Origin: Eumeta japonica
Taxonomy: Eukaryota > Arthropoda > Insecta > Lepidoptera > Psychidae
Direction of reading: 5' to 3'
Length of the DNA stretch: 64,000 nt
NCBI GenBank assembly: GCA_005406025.1
Contig: BGZK01000160.1
Span: forward strand, 496,001-560,000
Numbering within the stretch: the stretch's first letter is position 1; each line of letters starts with the position of its first letter. Both the position numbers and the translations under genes were made by a program. Below, piece after piece: positions 62,330 through 64,000 of the stretch. Below the pieces are notes generated by a model that saw only the letters and a list, made by a program, of their open reading frames with translations, searched no databases and was not told where the DNA came from.

Positions 62330-62640
62330 GGACCGTTCATGCGGTTACCGTATTAGACACATTTCGCGATTTTTCTTAAAAAGAGCCTCAATGCTTGGAC
62401 TGCAATGAAACCACAACCTTATGGTCCATTCATACGGTTAACGTATTAGACGCATTTAGCGATTTTTGCCAAGAAGAACTCCAATGTTTTGACCGCAATG
62501 AAACCGCAACATTATAGTCTGTTCATGCAGTTAGCTATTCGGCCCATTTGGTGAATTTTACCAAGAAGAGCCCCAGTGTTTTGAGCGCAATGAAACCGTA
62601 ACTAAATAGCCCGTTGACGCATTTAGCGCATTAGACACTA
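62330..62640. repeat. 93-bp minisatellite, about 3.4 units
   Basis: Unit starts at 62,330, 62,423, 62,516 and 62,608 (periods 93, 93, 92). Each unit begins with a GG(A/T)CC(G/A)TTCAT-type word, continues GTATTAGAC(A/G)CATTT and GCGATTTTT, and ends GCAATGAAACC(A/G)CAAC. Units 1 and 2 are most alike; unit 3 has drifted and unit 4 is cut after about 33 bases. A fragment of a further unit may precede 62,330 (CAATACTTTGACCACAAAAA). Confidence 0.9.
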
Positions 62641-62849
62641 ATATTGATCAATAAGTAAATATTATACACACATTTAAAACGAGAATTTTCTTTTTTTAAT
62701 TATATTTATTAGTAATTATCTTATTCCTAACTAGCTCTACACGCTAATTTGTATAGATAGACATTAAATGAACTCCTTCATTTTTTTCATATCCAACAAC
62801 CTCTTTTACAATTATGATCTCGATCCTAGTTTAAACAATTATATTTCGA

Positions 62850-63545
62850 CATAACTTATTGACGTTTCTCTTCATGGTTCTCCGGCAGCGTTCCAACTTT
62901 TCTCTGTCATAATTGTTAGTGACCAGGTTGCACATCCATGTGTGATGTCTAGAAGTACATACATTTGGGAGATTTTCTTTTTTATTTATATCCTTAGCTC
63001 CTTGGATCTTAAGACTTTTTTCATTGTACAGTACCATCCGTTTGTTATTTTTCTGCTCATTCTATTAACGATTTAGTCTTTATGAAAAAATGATCTGTTC
63101 TGGATAGGTGTATTCTGACAAGTACTAGAGTGAATTGTAAATTTTTATAGTTATCGATTCGGAGTTCGTAAGCAACTTTGTTTTGTCTTTGCTCATGGAT
63201 AGACCTGCTTTCATACCTTCGATATTAAATGATTTTAACATTTCCTAAGGCGTGCCGGATTTTCTGCAGACATGACTATATCCAGAGAAGCTTAATGGGC
63301 ATAAAGAAACAAAACGAAGTGAGTAAGTAGTAAGAGAAAAAATTAAAGCGGTTGATATAATTACCCGAATAGATCAACATCAGTGGAGATGGGTAGGTCA
63401 TATGATCCGTGATCCTTAAGATGGAGTAAAAGTATCACCGACTGTTACCCCAGACATGGCAAGCGCAAAAGAGGACGTCAGCAAATGAGACGGGAAGACG
63501 ACCTCTAACTCACTGCTGGACATAATTGGAGAAGGATAATGACGA
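62850..63545. pseudogene. RTE-type LINE 3' part with inverted 5' segment
   Basis: On the plus strand 63,276-63,540 encodes, with stops, RSLMGIKKQNEV, then RHGKRKRGRQQMRREDDL and AGHNWRRIMTTEP, the C-terminal tail of the same LINE family as 33,320-34,200. On the minus strand 63,000-62,850 encodes NNYDREKLERCRRTMKRNV, which in intact elements immediately precedes the RSLMGIKK block. The two adjacent parts of one protein are therefore in opposite orientation. Confidence 0.6.
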
Positions 63546-63779
63546 CAGAACCTTGTGAATAAATATTTTAAAAAATGGATGAAAAATGACCATCCTTTAT
63601 TTTCAAAACTGCTAAACCTGAAATTAAAAAAAATAATAAAATAATAGATTGTACAATTTTTTATTTATAGATTATAGGAAAACCTATAAGAAATCTATGG
63701 TTTTAAAATATCACGGTAAACTTACAAGGGCAATTGGAATGTGTGAGAAAACATATTTTTTACAAGCTTTTATTTTGTT

Positions 63780-64000
63780 TCACCGTGTCAGTTTATGGAT
63801 AATCAAATGTTACAAGTTGAATTTGACCCACTTCCCGGTGCTCGATTGAATTAAAACTTTGCACACATACGTAAATCGGACGACAATACGTCATAATGAT
63901 GTCATTGATCTGGTCTGATCATAGAGCAGGAAAATCGGCCATAGAAACTTTATGCTTAAGTTACCACAAACAATTTCGAGTCGGATTTAAAAAAAAACAC
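63780..64000 (+). repeat. Lepidopteran-type repeat, start of a second copy of the 46,735 family
   Basis: GAATTTGACCCACTTCCCGG, TGCTCGATTGAATTAAAACT, TACGTAAATCGGACGACAAT and GATCTGGTCTGATCATAGAG run parallel to the head of the repeat at 46,735. It is cut by the window edge. Confidence 0.65.

Overview
The window reads as nuclear DNA of a moth or butterfly. It is AT-rich, genes are split by short AT-rich introns with GT-AG borders, and coding exons stand out as islands of higher GC. The intergenic space is filled with decayed mariner, hAT and non-LTR elements plus repeat families I associate with Lepidoptera. There is nothing bacterial, no CRISPR array and no rRNA, and I could not support any tRNA gene. 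Species and database identities were not determined.

Gene-bearing left part (1-27,000). From 1,335 to 13,357 (+) runs the 3' part of a ribosome-binding protein 1 / kinectin family gene. I could join eighteen exons in one unbroken frame of 724 codons; the N-terminal membrane-anchor exon lies left of the window. A compact intronless Nxt1 (NTF2-related mRNA export factor, +) lies at 19,609-20,022. Two LITAF-domain genes follow on the minus strand (20,303-22,113 and 25,799-26,571). They share a 115-nt last exon and the same phase-2 intron position, so they are tandem paralogues. Nxt1 and the first LITAF gene converge on a palindromic pair of poly(A) signals.

Transposon-rich middle (27,000-46,000). 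This holds an 8-bp-TSD hAT relic, a degenerate RTE-type LINE, a mariner relic and a minus-strand non-LTR element. The last is interrupted by a 647-bp insertion with inverted termini that carries a piece of LTR-retroelement integrase. Several hairpins, two of them perfect and with tiny loops, lie here.

Sparse right part (46,000-64,000). A GC-rich first-exon-like island (about 46,080-46,210) and a clear signal-peptide exon (49,414-49,542, +) suggest the 5' end of a gene for a secreted or membrane protein, which probably continues beyond the window. Around them lie a second mariner relic flanked by a ~485-bp repeat pair, a 93-bp minisatellite, a LINE copy with an inverted 5' part, and more interspersed repeats.

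I see no clear new biological system. The items most worth checking are the orphan signal-peptide gene, the bidirectional poly(A) element, the hairpin between the LITAF paralogues, the perfect short-loop palindromes and the composite insertion in the LINE.
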